Assembly: GCA_014526335.1 (NCBI GenBank) | Contig: JACTAT010000051.1 | Location: 3,076,411 to 3,140,410, forward strand | Origin: Chrysaora quinquecirrha | Taxonomy: Eukaryota; Cnidaria; Scyphozoa; Semaeostomeae; Pelagiidae | Direction of reading: 5' to 3' | Length of the DNA stretch: 64,000 bases | Part shown: positions 22,687 to 37,200 of the stretch, one piece after another | Layout: every line of letters begins with the position of its first letter | Numbering within the stretch: position 1 is the stretch's first letter | Program-made: the position numbers and the translations under genes | Notes under the pieces: model-generated | What the model was told of the DNA's origin: nothing | Databases searched by the model: none | The model's input: the letters and a program-made list of their open reading frames with translations, nothing else

Positions 22687-25600
22687 TTATTTTAAAAACG
22701 ACGATGTTTTGATCTGATTAGAATTTGCAAGATCTTCATAAATAGAGTCGATTTCTGAAGCATACGTATCTTGCACTTTTCGTCTTTTTATTTTCATTGT
22801 TGGGGTTAAAAGACCATTTTCAATCGAGAACTGTTCGGCAATTAAATACACTCCCTTAACCTGAATTGGAAATAAAAACAGTTTAACTTTGAAGCGCAAC
22901 AAAAAGAAGTTAAATTGAATCTGCATTTTGTGCAGGCAGGGTGGCGCAGGATAGTAGTCACGCAACAACTCTTATCATAAACAGCCTAACGGTATCATAA
23001 ACAATTTTAATCTTATAAAAAGTTGAAATTAATTAAGATTGTTTGTTTTGCTAAGGAAATTATTTCTGTATCAATTAAAACTAACAAATCAAAGCCACCG
23101 TGGGAAGGGAAAGTCAATGCCATACTGTAGTGCAATGCAAAGCAAAGAAGGTTACCGAACGATAAAAAACGTAGCAAATTGGAAAAAACTGAATGAGAAC
23201 TAAGTGATTTACCCCGGAATTCAAGCGGTGGCAAAAGTTTTTTACCCGGAGGGTATACTCCCAAATGAAGGCTGACAGGCATGTGGGGTGGGTTTTTCTT
23301 CGAGAATCCCCTAAACTGGGCCCGATTTATGCCTAAAATACCTTAAAAGTGGGATAGAATCAAATTTCCTTAACATTTGGTACACAAATGCATACTGGGT
23401 GGTTCAATGTGTAAAACAATACCTTAAAAGTGGGTTGGTTTGCAAAAACTCGGGGGCACATTCCTGCAAATTTCAGGGTCAACTCAAGTACCCATCGCGC
23501 GCGAAATGTCTCCCATAGCCGGGCCTCAAGTCTAGTCATGGGTCAAAGGGAAAGATTGACTGACCCACAATTCAACTGAATACCCATAACTTCAAATCGT
23601 GAAATAAGTTCGAAATGTTTCAAAGGTCCTTCATAGAGAACCGTTACGGAAGGTGTAAAACCAATAAAACTGAAAAATTGGTCAAAAGCCAAAAAAGGCC
23701 AAAAGCTATACACGATTCCGTTATAGACTGTCAGCCATATGTCTACGGGATGCAAATAGCTTTCAGATATAGATGGAATTAATGGAAAATGAAATAAATT
23801 TTGATTCCTTAAAATAGAAAACAATTTTATCCATACATCTGCAACCGACGGTTTACCCATTTTATGAGATTATCCGTTCGACATGGCGCTTCGTATCAAA
23901 GGAAATATTCCCATTAAATTCTGATAACTGTAATCCTTACTTAGTGGCCTAAGTTGGTGGATCGGAAATGTCATTACTTTGTATAATGTAACGTTTCAAC
24001 GAACTTTGAAGTAACGCTTAAATGAATTAAGCAAAGCTGCTTTTAACCTTGCAACAAGTAGGGCATATGCCTAGTACTGTAGGTCCTCATTTTGTCCTCA
24101 GTAGTAAGGGTCATTCTTTCTTAAATATAAGAAGCAGTTATTCGTTACGGGGTCTTAAACGTCGTGAAAATGCTTTAAATCGCTTTTTTGTGTTAAAACT
24201 TAACATACTATATGTTTTACAGAAAGCTCTTCCCAACCCAGCTTTTTCGCTATTCGTTCAAACTTTTTGGGTAATTTAGTACTAAAACAGCTGCCGAATA
24301 GTCTCGTATTTTTAGCAGTGACCATGGAGGAACCAGCCTCGTTTCAATGGGCGCCAACTTTTTGCTCCCCGCAGTCCCAGAAAAGTTCCGTGATAATATG
24401 AGTTAGACTCGCTACATAAGTCTCTGTTATGCTCCTCAGAACTGACAGGTCGCTAATAACATTATTCCTGAGCTGCCCTGAACAACAACAACAGCAATTG
24501 CAGCGAAGGGGGAGGGACTGGTGTAGCCAGTCTAATTGTGAGTCTCAGTTTGAGATATCTCAGTTTGGTGTTAGTCTCGGTCTGATGAGCGACAACTGGG
24601 ACTCAGGTAATAAGTCTAAGTGCTTACCTGCTCAAGGCTGTTAAGGCCGGCAGCAGCACCAACCTTGCGTACGCTTTCCAGAACTGCATCATTAACTACC
24701 TAAAAAGAAGAATGGTGGCAATATTCAGACATTATGACGAGTAGTATGAAATCTATTTTAAAATGTATCGGAATACAAGAGTAGTCTTTAAGTATTTTAA
24801 AGATTTTTCATTCAAGGGTCATTTAACGGCATTTGAAAACATTCAAAAATCTAGACACTAGACACTAAAAAAAAACAAGCATTCCGTCTCTAAGCATACA
24901 CTTTTTTCAATAAGCAAATAGTTTCTCGCTTTTCATTGTAATAGACAAGTTTGAAATGATGTACTGCATAAAGAAGGCTATCTCAGCCAATATGTTTAAC
25001 AAAATTTCAGCCCTAGTTGCTTATTGGCCAGTTGTTTATTTAAAAAAGTGTGGTCTCAACTGAGCTGTCATTAACATCCCTCCATTTTCACAAAACTTTT
25101 CGCTCCCAAAATTGTTCTAATACACTCATTTTTTTATATAAGAAACCGTCTATAAGAAACTATATATGCCTTTTTTCTAAAAAGAAGAAACGCTTCTAAT
25201 ATGGTCTAAGCAGTAAGAGAAAAACTAAGAAACTTTTTTCGCTTTTAAATTCAGCATTCTCTTTTACTGATGTGCTTTGGCAATGTTTGCGTAAAAATAA
25301 TCACCAAAAACTATCATACTTCGGGTAAATTCCGGAAAAGGTCCATTTTTTAACTGATAAGAACATGATACTTCACACTGAACCCTTCTTTCACAATATT
25401 TTGAAATTTCGATTTTGTAAGAAACTCTGCAAGAAACATTTACTATACCATTTGTGCTCAAAGTTAAGAAACCCTACTATATATTGCTTAGAGCATAGTT
25501 TCTTATAAAAAATGAGTGTTTCGCTCCAAAAGCTTCCTAAAATCCGTGGGACGTTTTCTTGAGAAGTCGGGCTGAGTAGCCGAGTGGGGCATTAAAAATT

Positions 25601-28157
25601 AAACAGTAACTTAAAGCATTCAGAAACAAGTAAAGCAGTTTTGAGTCTGGCAGTAAACTAACAAGGACACAAAACTTAGAAGAGCATGGAATGATTCTGA
25701 ATCAAGGAGAAACTTTTAACTGGTTCAGAAAAATACTGTTTCATTGGTTTGGAATTCAATTGTCGCTCCATCCTTTACTGATAAAAATTACGATCAGAAT
25801 GCAAGGAATCCCAATTTATTAAATTCTGCTTATAAGCTTCAATTTTGTACTCAGTTAATAAGAGTCCTCTGGGCAATGAAATCTATCACACAGTGGAGTA
25901 ATTGCATTTCTTTATTAAAAAACAGTAATCACTGTTTCAAAGATAAAATACCAAGGTTTTAGAGTAATAATGATGATTGGAGAATCAGTCTTTGGAAGAT
26001 GAGGTTTTTCAATTGAGGTTTTAGCTTAAATTTTCTCTGTAATTGATCGGACGATAACTGAAGTAAGGGCACAGTACTTCTTTGTTTCTTTAAGAATGTG
26101 AATGGGGATTTGATTCCCAATAAAATGAATAGTATCAACATTCGAATGGGATAACCCTTGGGCGGAAAGTTTAAGAATCTGAACGGGGAAATTAAATTTC
26201 AAAATCTATTAAATTTTCGGTACATTAACATTTTTTAGTTACACGCTTTTTTTTATAAAGAACCTAGCTCAAGGCTTAGTTCTTAAAGTTCCTTATTTTT
26301 TGACCTCTTTTGAGACGATTGTAGTTCCAAAAGTTCCTTAATAGTTCCTTAATTTTAACTGCACATACAGTTTAAGGACTACTGTACAGAGACATTTGCA
26401 TGTAAGCAAAGCTCGATACTACTCAAGGAAACATTTGATACATACGCAAAGTACAATTCATGTGATTTTCGACTGCAAATGAATGGAACGGGCTTTCTAA
26501 TTCTGGATTGTTTACAGTGATAAAAATATTCAACAATGAAAAGTTCCTTAGTGATTTTCTCTTCAGCAGTATAAGTTCTTTAAATTCTCGGGCCTTCTAC
26601 ACGTAGGTTCCTTATAAAGTGGTTCCTTATAAAAAAAGCGTGTATGGTAAAGTTTGAAATCTTTGAAAAGCAGAGTCCAGCCTGCGGGGCGGCTCAGTTT
26701 CTATTACAGAAGGAGCCACGTTTTGTCGAGAATAACCATTGCAATGCTACGAACCACATTAATGCTTTACTTTATGCAGCCATTGCATTTTTAACTTCGA
26801 TGGATTTTAGTTCCTGGACAAATGAACTGATTATTTCACTGAAAATCGTCCAAAACTGAAGTTCAGTGAAAAATCCAGGTCATTTGGCCACCTTGTTCAG
26901 TCACTGAACATTGTTCAGTGAATCGATCAGAGTAAAAAATGTTTGATGAACAAAATTTGTTCAATGGTATTTTCAGTTCATTTGGCCACTCAACGGAACA
27001 AGCATCGAGCATTTATCTGATATACATATGTGCTTGGCAGCAACTTTGCTAATTTTTCAATTAGAACTCTCGAATTTAGCGCCAAAAAAACTGCATGAAA
27101 AAGAGGCTGAAAATGTTTAGCAAATGTTTAGTGAAATGATCAGTTCCTTTGGCCACTCAAATCTTTTAGTGGCATATTCAGTTAAATTTTTAGTTCATTT
27201 GCACAGGGCCTTAAAATGCAGAGCTAGCTGGAACCAAAACAAATGCTGAGTTTTTGAAATGCGCCTAACAGAGCACCAAGAGCAATCCACTTTCACAAAG
27301 TTGTCGCTCGATTTCAGTGTACAGTGTACGGTATAATAATAATAATATAAATAATATAAAGTGAAAAAGGGGCTGGAAAGCAGAAGCCTATAATACCCTG
27401 CGTAGCGGATTTACAGTTCAAACACACTGCGTGTCCTTGTTCAAACAGTCAAATAATTTTTCAAACGTGAAAACATCCTTGGCATTGACAACATTAGAAG
27501 ATAGTCTGTTCCAATCATCGACGACTCTTTGTGAGTAGGCCTAAGACTTGTTACGTATATTGAGGCGACATTTTTCTAGTACAATTTTGAAATTATGTCC
27601 CCTGGTGTTATTTCTGTTGATTCGGAAAATTTCGATACATTTGTATCCCTCAAATCTTAAGCCAGGGGAAACTGTCCCGGAACGGAGAATTGTATCGTTA
27701 CGACTACGATAATTTCATTTCAGATTAAAAACCAAAATACCTTATTGTTGCAAAGCTCTTCGATTGATCCACTTAAATGATGAGACCGCGCCCAATTCAT
27801 CAGATTGTCTGGATCCGGTGAAACTAAAGCAACAACACATGGCTAAAAAGGAAAAAAGGAAATTCTCTCAATCTTAGATTAACCTAAAGGCTATGGTAGA
27901 TAATATAGAAATTCCTGGGAACGTACAGTATCCTGGTGAATTCAAATTCAAAATGTTAGAGATATCGCTTGTATGTTGCTAACTGTCAGATATTTATTTG
28001 GATATAGTCCTGCTCGTCATCATTATCATAATCACGAATTCACCAGCAGCACCACCATCATCATTATCATAATCATAATCATAATTATAATCATAATAAT
28101 CATAATCATCATCATAATCATCATCATCATCAGCATCTTCATTACAATCATCATCAC

Positions 28158-28198
<41 letters not shown>

Positions 28199-28217
28199 GC
28201 AACAGAATGAGCATCAC

Positions 28218-28287
<70 letters not shown>

Positions 28288-31200
28288 GTTATCATCACCA
28301 TCAAAATCATCGTTACTATCATCGACATCATCAACATCATCATCATCATCATAACCATCATCATCATCGTCATCTTCATCATCACCACCACCATCTCCAT
28401 CATCATCACAACAGTTATCATAAATTCATTTGAACCTACCTTGAGGCTATTCCCAGTGACATATACTTGTGCCACTAAGGAACTTCGCAAGTAAATAGTT
28501 TCGATTTTTTCTGGAGCGATGTATTCACCCTGAAAAGGGGCAATATTTATAGTCAACATAATGAAGGGAGAATTTGTAAGAAGTTTATTTCTTTGATCGC
28601 TTGGTTTTTACATTAGGTCTGTTGGTATTAATTCCATTTTCAGCCAATATCTTAGAGCTTATGAAAAAGGGCCAGCCTCAGATTGCTCTTAGTTTGTCCT
28701 TAAAATCTGGGCCAAACCAGGCTCGTATTCTTATAAGATTGTTCTTGCAATAAATTGTAGAGTAAAGTGCTCGCAATAGCCAATATTAAGATAGGTTAAT
28801 GCTTTAATTGTTAAAAAAAAGAAAATCAAAGAGTAGCAGGGAGAACCGCCATAAAAACCTTCAAGACAGGGACATTTTCAGTAAGACAAAACAGTTGCAA
28901 GCTAACCTGAGATAGTTTGAAGATGTGTTTCTTTCTGTCGATTATAGCTAACGTACCATTCTGCAAAAGAAAATAAATTATGTTACAAGAGGCTCTCTAA
29001 AATAGTTGTTTGCATTTATCTTTCTGAGGCAAATTCATAAGGACAGCTCAAGAATAATTTTTTAAGATCACCAATAATAAAAAGTTGGTTTTGAGCAGGG
29101 GAACATTTACAATAGGTCCAAATCTAGAGGTGGGGAAAAACGATCCCTTTTATCATGTAAAATTGCCAAACATCTTCGCATTGGGTTTTTCTGGAGACGC
29201 AAGCTGGTAGTGCACTATCAGTTCTTCTATACGTCCCTACGAGTTACAAAAACACAGAGAAATGATAAAAGCTCAATACATGTACTTTTTATTGGGGACC
29301 TCTGGTCTGAGTTGGGGCTGGAGTTCCTTAACTCTTTAACAAAATGAGGCAGAGTATTCTTATACTGCTCCCTGTCGTAAAATATGTTTGAATATCAATG
29401 TGCACAGCAACTTGATTTGAAATTTGCTTTTTTTTCTATCTTTTAAATAGAAAGTGAGTTTTTGGGGAAGTACGATGGGAAATATGTTCGTCAATAATTA
29501 GTTGGAAAAAACTGTCTTGTTCTTGAAAAAGTTATTCTTAGTTTTTAGCCTAGCCTCAATAGTTCCTGAAATTTCTTTAATTAACTTGTTTGCAATTTTC
29601 AGCCTCGAGTTCCTTCCACAGGTGTTCCCATGTTCTTTATAAAAATTGGGTATCACAGGAGAATTCTGTCCTTATTCACAGGCTCTTTTGTTTACATTTT
29701 GACATCTGTCAATCAAAAGACGCATGTTTAATCATGTGACCATAAATACTGAACGCTGATTCGCTATTTAATCAGAGATATAAAGACCAATGGTAAATGA
29801 AATACAAGTTGAATACTAACTGGCAGCCAGGTACCAATGTCCCCTGTATGACACCATTTCTCCTCATCCAAAGTCTCTTTCGTTTTTTCTTCATTTTTGT
29901 AGTAGCCACTGAAAACATTAGGACCTTGAATGCAAACCTGAAACACAAGATTAGAAATTAAAGACAAAGTAATAACTATATCATATAGACCTTTTCAAAG
30001 AGATCTGGGTCTGCGAGTCATTTTTCTGGAAGATGACTTTCATCTTGAGTAACGGAATCTCCTCCACGTGCAACAACTTCTTTAAGAGAGGTAGTGCACC
30101 AAATTTTTGTTCAAATTCAGGAACAGTGGAGAAAAAGAAGAGAAAAGGAATCTGCGAGGGAAAAATGTTGTAAATATTTGCAGAAACTCAGGGAACAAGA
30201 TGCAAGTAACTCACAAAAAGGAAAATATTTGATTAATTGCCTCCTTGAGCAGATAAGCAGGGACTTGAATACCTTCTTTCTCTTATACTCCAATCAAAGG
30301 TAAATTTGAAGCGAAATTCGCTGCACTTCATCTCCCAGCGACTGCACTACAGGTCGTTGCACACGGAGAAGATTCCCTTACTAAAGATTTCCGCCATATT
30401 TCAGAAAAATGTCACACCGATCCATACCTCTTTGAAAAAGTCTACTGGGACTTTTAAGCGAATGCCAGAAGGAAAGAATGGACCATTTCGGAGTTCGCCA
30501 GGACATGGCCTAACTGGGGAAGAACTGCAAAGCAAACATTAAAACATTAAGAATTCTCTAGTTGGATTTTCTAGTCTTGCAGACCCTTTTCAACCTGGAA
30601 ATACAGATGATTGGCGGAAATATTTTGTTATACACTGACCTACTTAGTATGTCTGGAGAATGTTCCGCAAGTCACCGCAGTTTTGAAATTTTTTTACAAC
30701 TCACAGATATAAGAATTGTTTAAAGGAGCATATTCTAAAAGGTATTTGTAGTGGTGGTCTAAAAATAAGATAAGATAGAGAGGGCCTTGTTGACCAAATG
30801 GTCCACCAGAACATATGTTGAAATATTGCTAACAACAGTTTGGAATGTAAGAGAATCGGAAAATAAAGTATGTCGGAGGGGAGTAACGATCTCTAAGATG
30901 ATCAATTGAGAAAGTTGTTACCTCTCCTTTGCCGTCTTTTGCAAAATAATCCAACTCAGGGACATCAGCAAGCTTTATTCTGCAAAATGGAACGGGAGGA
31001 CCAACATGACCTAGAACGAAGATATTTGTAGATATGAATACATGAACATAGAAGTTGTCAAACTGACAAATCTCCATTTTTGACAATTGGTGCTATGATA
31101 TTAATAATAGTTAATTACCAATATTGGGGTCCAAAGCCTCTGATGTTGTTGCTATGGCACAGATCTCCGTTTGACCATATCCTTCGAAAACCTGGAGAGA

Positions 31201-34200
31201 AACAAAAGCAGATGATAATGATGATGGTTGATGGTGAAGATTGATGATGATGCTTGATTGAGGATGATATTGATGGTGTTGTACTGTAGGTGACGATGAA
31301 GATGGTGATGATGATGATATTGATGATGGAGATTATGATGATTCTGATTTTGATCATAATAAATATGTTGATGCTGTTGATGATGGTGATGGTGATGATA
31401 AGAGGATACAATGATGAAAATGATAGTGAAAACGATAATGATGATGCCGATGATGACGAAATTGATAACGATGATGATGTTGGTGGAGATGATGATGACG
31501 ATTTGATCATATGATGATGAAAGAGAAAGATGATCATGTTTTGATCAGAATGATGACGATGATGCTGATAATAACATGACATGATGATGACATTGTTATT
31601 GTTGATGATGGTGATGATGATGATGATCACAATAATCATAATCATGAAGGCAACGACCATGATATGATGATGGTGATGGTAAAAATGATGACAATCACGG
31701 TGACGATCGATTGATATGGGGATAAATCATACTTACAGGACATCCCATTGCACAAATAAGAAAATTCTTCACTTTACTTGACAAAGGTGCAGATCCCGTT
31801 ACCATCAAACGCACTCTTCCTCCAAGTGTTGCCTGAATAATTGCAGATTACTCATTTAAACACATTACTCAACAATAAGGTATTAAATACTGATCTTAAT
31901 AAAACGAAAGTCAAATGCAAAAAATAAATATGGAGAACAAACCTGGATTTTTCTAAAAACAAGCATATCCCAGAAGCTGTCTTTCCGAAGGATGCCCCTG
32001 AACAAGAAGGTCAGAATTCAAGTTTTTAAGAAGGTTTATTACTTTAAAGACGCATATCCCCCCGTCTCAATGTTGGCGAAATTGATGTTTTCAGTGGTCC
32101 CAACATTGAGTCGGGGGGATCTAATTACCAAAATATATTATAATTGGACCGGGTTAAGGTAAATCATACTTATGACATGGTCTCCCAATATTTTTGGCAA
32201 TGATTGTATGGGTGATCTGAGTCTCCTTTTAATTAAGAACATCTTTGGATGTCACTGAAGTAGTTCTTATTGATTCGGTAGAAAATACATAATTTCAGGC
32301 TGTTAAGTCCTTAATAAATGTAGGTTATTATGTGCTGGTCTTTACTGTACAAAAACGTAAGTTATTAGAAAGTTCTTTATAAAAAAAGCGTGAACCAACC
32401 TGTTATATTCTGCAGTTTTAAAGGATAATGCTGTTTTCATAATAAAACTTTTGATAACGCTTTTTGAAACTTCAGTCATAACCTAAACGAGAAAGATATC
32501 GTTCGTCAGATCACGGGAAAAAAACAAGAGCCGACTCTAAAGCGAAATAGTGAGCTCAAACTAAAAATTTTAGAAACCTTGTCGTATAGGGCATTCAGAA
32601 GTCTTGGAACGGAAGCGAAGACAGTAGGCCTTTGAATAAAAAATTTGATTAAGACAAGTATGACTACAGACGTATACAGGATTGCTACTTGATTTGAGGA
32701 ACTCGAATAGAGGTCTAATAACATAAACCAGCTTCGCAGCTACAAAGAAGAGCCTAACTAACTGCTGTGGTGTCGTGGTGTAATCCAGCTGACTCGTGGT
32801 GTCAGAAGCCCAGTTTGGTCAGGGATCGAGCCCAGCCACTGTAGCGTCATGGCCAGGGTCGAGGTGTCGACTAGTTAACTACTACTGAGATCCTAGCGAC
32901 TGGCGCTAAAACACCATTTACCTTCATTTCACCTTCAAACAACCTTTCTACTATACACAAGGGCCAAGTTTATTTCTTTTTAAAACTGAATCTCTACGCT
33001 CTTCCATTAGACATGGTTCACATGTCAATAAAACAGTTGAGACCCTGGCCACACGATTAACATTGTTTGTCAAACATCTGAAAGCAATGTTTAACCGTTT
33101 GGCCACGTCACAAAACATTGCTAGCTAAGCAAACACAAACTAAATTTGTAGAGCATTGATTTTGAAAAATTCAAGAACATTTTTGTTTGATGCAAGGAAA
33201 AATGTTTCAGGAGTAATGTTTTGCAACGTGGCCAAACGGTTCAAAATTTTGCTTGATATCCAAACTTGAAATGTTTCACAAACAATGTTTCATCGTTCAC
33301 CAGAGCCTAACAACAGGGGCTCCCATGAAATCGAAAATGCAGTAAAAATAAATATAAAATAATTACTTCAATGTCTGGATGTCTTTTATGAGTTCTTTAA
33401 CATCTCCACGGAAAAACCCAACTCTTGCTCCAACCAGCATACATATGTACTAAAAGAATTAGATATTAGGTTTTGCTACTAATTGTGATTCTATATGCAA
33501 GTTGTGGTCTCTGTGGCGCAGTGGTTAGCGTGCTGAACTCACAACGAAAGTGTTGTGGGTTCGAGCCACGGTCTTTCCACTTGTTTCGCAGAGATAACGA
33601 CCTTGAGCAAGTTGTTAACACAAATGTACCTCTCTCAACCCAGGTGTATAAATGGTTACCTGGTCGGTAGTTATGAGCGCCGTGTGTGGCTGCACCCTGC
33701 TATATGCTAATACATCCAGACCAGGGGTAAAGTGTAAAGTCGACTGAGTAGCCCTAGGCTAGTAGTAGACTCAAAAAAAACGGCAACTTTAACTTTAGCT
33801 AATCAAAGAGGCAGGAAAGCAAGGATGGATCAAGAGGGAGGAACTCCTGCAACCCAAGTTTATGTACGGGTTTGTCATCGACTCGTTGCCCTGGTTATGG
33901 GTCATGTATTGTGAAATTTAGCGAAGGCTATGGGTTTACGAGTCTGCCTCTTCGGACAATTTGTTACCCTTTACCGTTAATTTAAGTTCTGAGATTGTAA
34001 TTTCAATAGCAGAAAGCCCATTGACATTCTTTAACGATTTCAGGAAAACAGAGGGTTCGAGAGAGCTTAAAGATGCCCAAAATTTCATTTTTGTTAAAAA
34101 AACCATTTCGGCCCTGGGATGGGGTACGTTTTTACAAACAACCCCCCTTGGTTATGGGGTTATAGTGTTTCAAAATTATGGCTAGGTTATTCACCGAGAT

Positions 34201-37200
34201 ACAATTATTAACCAGGTTATTATCCCTAACTAGATTCTTCGAGACACATGTTTACCATGTCCCATAAAGAAGTTACCCCCATCTCTATGGTTACCCCTCG
34301 CTAATGTTTCTTGCAGCTGATGATAGAGTAGTATTCTGGTACAAATACCCTTGGTAGGTATTTTTCTCCATCTCAGCAAACACAAGCAACCTCAAGTGAT
34401 GCTGTCTCTGAAATGCCGTTGGTTCTCAATGCAGTTATTATACAAGTGTTTCTAAAGTGTTGCCAGCACTTTTTAGAAATCTCTAGCATCGCCAGTGACA
34501 TATTGGAAACTAGATTTAAGCATGCCCTTTTCTTCTGCTACGAATTTCAGTGCGTAAGGCCATGGCAAAACGATCAAACATTGTTGGTCAAACATTTGAA
34601 ATTTGTTGGTCAAGCAAAATGTTTGATCGCTTGGCTAGGGCGTAATTATAAAAATTATCCATATACATGCATAGATACCTGGGAAATTCGCTCGTACATG
34701 TGGCTGAGGGGCAAGTAGCTTAGTGCACTGTCCTCTGGACCTACCATACCCTGTAAAAAGACGAACAAAATATTCAATACACATCCAAGAATGAGAATAA
34801 GAATCTCTGTGAAGTCTACAAAACCTTCTGCTTCTTGTGCCAGAAGATTTAGAAGGCCTGCAAAACTTACAAAACCTGCTGTTTTCTGAATTCTAGCTAT
34901 AACAGATACGGATTCAAAGTCTGCCATTGCAATCATCAAATATGCCCTAAGTTCTATTTTTAGACTGGGGTAATCTGGTCCAGATCTCAAAACTAACGGT
35001 GACAGTTTAATACGCTGAAAAAGATGTGATATAGACCCAAAAGTCACAATTCACCGTGATACATTAAAACACGTTATATAGGTCCAAATTATACCTTGCC
35101 CTAACTTTTATTTTTAGACAACGGTACTCTAGCCCGGACCCTTAATTCTGCCATTTTGCAAGGGTGCCATCTGTAAATTACCAGCCCCATTTAATAACAT
35201 CTGGTAATGATTGCAATTTAATCAAACTCTGATTCTATACATAGCTGAAATCCAGCAAATCCAGCAAATGCACATACTGTATCGAATCCAGACATCGCAT
35301 ACCAGAACATTCAGTAGATATATGCTTATCAAATACGGATCCATGAAAGTGACTACAACTATTCTACCTAACGAAATGCAATGAAAAACAGAACTGGCTA
35401 AGAATTTAAAACGTTCCTTCTTATTTGCACTATCTTTAAGGAAATTTTTCAGCTTTTTGGAATACTATTCTATTTTATTCTATGATTTATTTAATGTTAG
35501 TTTTGACTGACACTAATTTACACTAACATGAAGCAACTCCAGAGATTGCATTAGGTGGCTATATTAAGCCCTGGTCAAACGATCAAACATTGTTTGACAA
35601 ACAGCTAGAGTCTGCTTCTAAAGCAAAATATTTGACTATTTCGTTGTGTCGCATGACATTGCTTGTCAAACATTCTTGCCAGCAAAAAATCTTTTTGAGC
35701 TATTTCAAAAAAATTGTGCAACAAATTTAGTTTACTTTCGTTTCTCAAGAAATGTTTCTTGACGTCACTAATCCATCAAACATTGCTTGTAAAGAAAATC
35801 TCAAATGTTTGACAAATAATGATTGATCATTGTTTCCAGGGTCGGACACCCTTGCCGAGTGTCAGCAATACAGTAGTCACATTAGATCAAAGATTTCTAA
35901 AACCAAGTTTAGTTTATCTTATTGAAAAGTATGAAAAACAATCTTACCGCCAATGAGTATTTGTATCCTGTGTATGTATTTGCTGCAAGGCTTCCGTGAG
36001 TGAGCATAACGCCTTTGGGATTACCTGAGGAATATACGATGTTAAATTAAAGATGGTTAAAACAGGTAAGAAGCGAATGAAAACAAGAAAATGCAGTCTG
36101 CTAGCAAATAAAGTGATCAGATATAAGAAAGAGGAAAAATTAAAATAAGCCGGCGGAGGCTTATACTCGGAATTTAATGCTCATGGGCTAAACAAAAAGG
36201 GGCTTCACGCTTTGAGCTATGTGTATGCGAGATGATATTAGCCACTGGTCTGTGGAATTTATTATTTTTTACTTGGCATGCTGGAAGCGAACAAAAAAGT
36301 TATACACAGTTAAGAAACTTGAAGCCGATTCTTTGAAGAAGATACTGGACACTCATTTTATCCCGTTTCTGACACGCAAGAAGCCCACTATTATAGCTGT
36401 AGGCTCGGAAAAATCTTAAATTGCTATGAAGCTTAAAGATTTCTACCTGTGGTACCACTTGTATAGCAAATCAAAGCAAGATCCTCTGGACTAGGAGGCT
36501 AAAATTAAAAAAAAGTCAGAATGATATGCAATATTTCATATTAGTTTCTTATTGAGGATTACGAGTTAAAACAACTGTTGTAGGCCCCAGTTACACTATG
36601 CCGGCATGCCTCGTCGCGCCATGAATTTTGTATCGGATAGGGCTTTCAGTTACACTATGACGACTCAATCCGGTATATGACGCTCCGCAAATCGTCTTGA
36701 AAATCATGGCGCTCTGGAGGTGATATGAAAATCAAGACGCGACGCGGCGGCACAGTGTAATCAGACCAATCCGATACATGACGCTCCGAAACCTTGTTTT
36801 TCTATTGTTTCACAAAACAAATGCGAAGCAAATCTGCGAAGGAGCTGCCGTTGCGTCTCAGTGTAATTGCAATGATCGCCACAGAAATCATGGCGCTGCG
36901 CTCGTGTAACTGCTTGGCAAAATCTTATGACGGCACGAAAATCAAAACGCAACGATATCATGCCGGCATAGTGTAACTGGGGCCTTACTTCTTTCACAAA
37001 AAAGCTTTTTTCGTCTGACACTCCTCAAAGTATGAACGTCAGAAACAGACCGAAACAATAGACTAAGGCGGAATTTATACCCAGATGTTGCTCGAAATGC
37101 ACAAATCAGAAAGAACGAAAAGCTGAATTGGCATTCTGTTTTAAAAACCAATCAGCTGGTCGGATACAGCGGCAAGACCAATAGAATTATTTGAAGAGTC

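Noticed and set aside
27973..28559. Poly-Ile and poly-Met ORFs on the two strands
   Set aside because: Products of the ATC repeat; the only true coding part is the ACSL exon 28440-28529.
33506..33580. A tRNA gene
   Set aside because: A and B boxes are good, but there is no matching acceptor stem and a 220 bp SINE body follows; the same applies to 38435-38505 and the units at 14690-15265.
34760..35047. Minus ORF continuing upstream of the ACSL exon at 34750-34679 (contains [13 protein letters not shown])
   Set aside because: Tempting as the missing ACSL piece, but it lies after the AMP-binding loop exons, lacks ACSL signatures, and a good acceptor at 34751 already gives the exon start in phase.
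36219..36419. 66-codon plus ORF ending [13 protein letters not shown]
   Set aside because: No family match that I know, no splice or promoter context, and it lies within an ACSL intron on the other strand.
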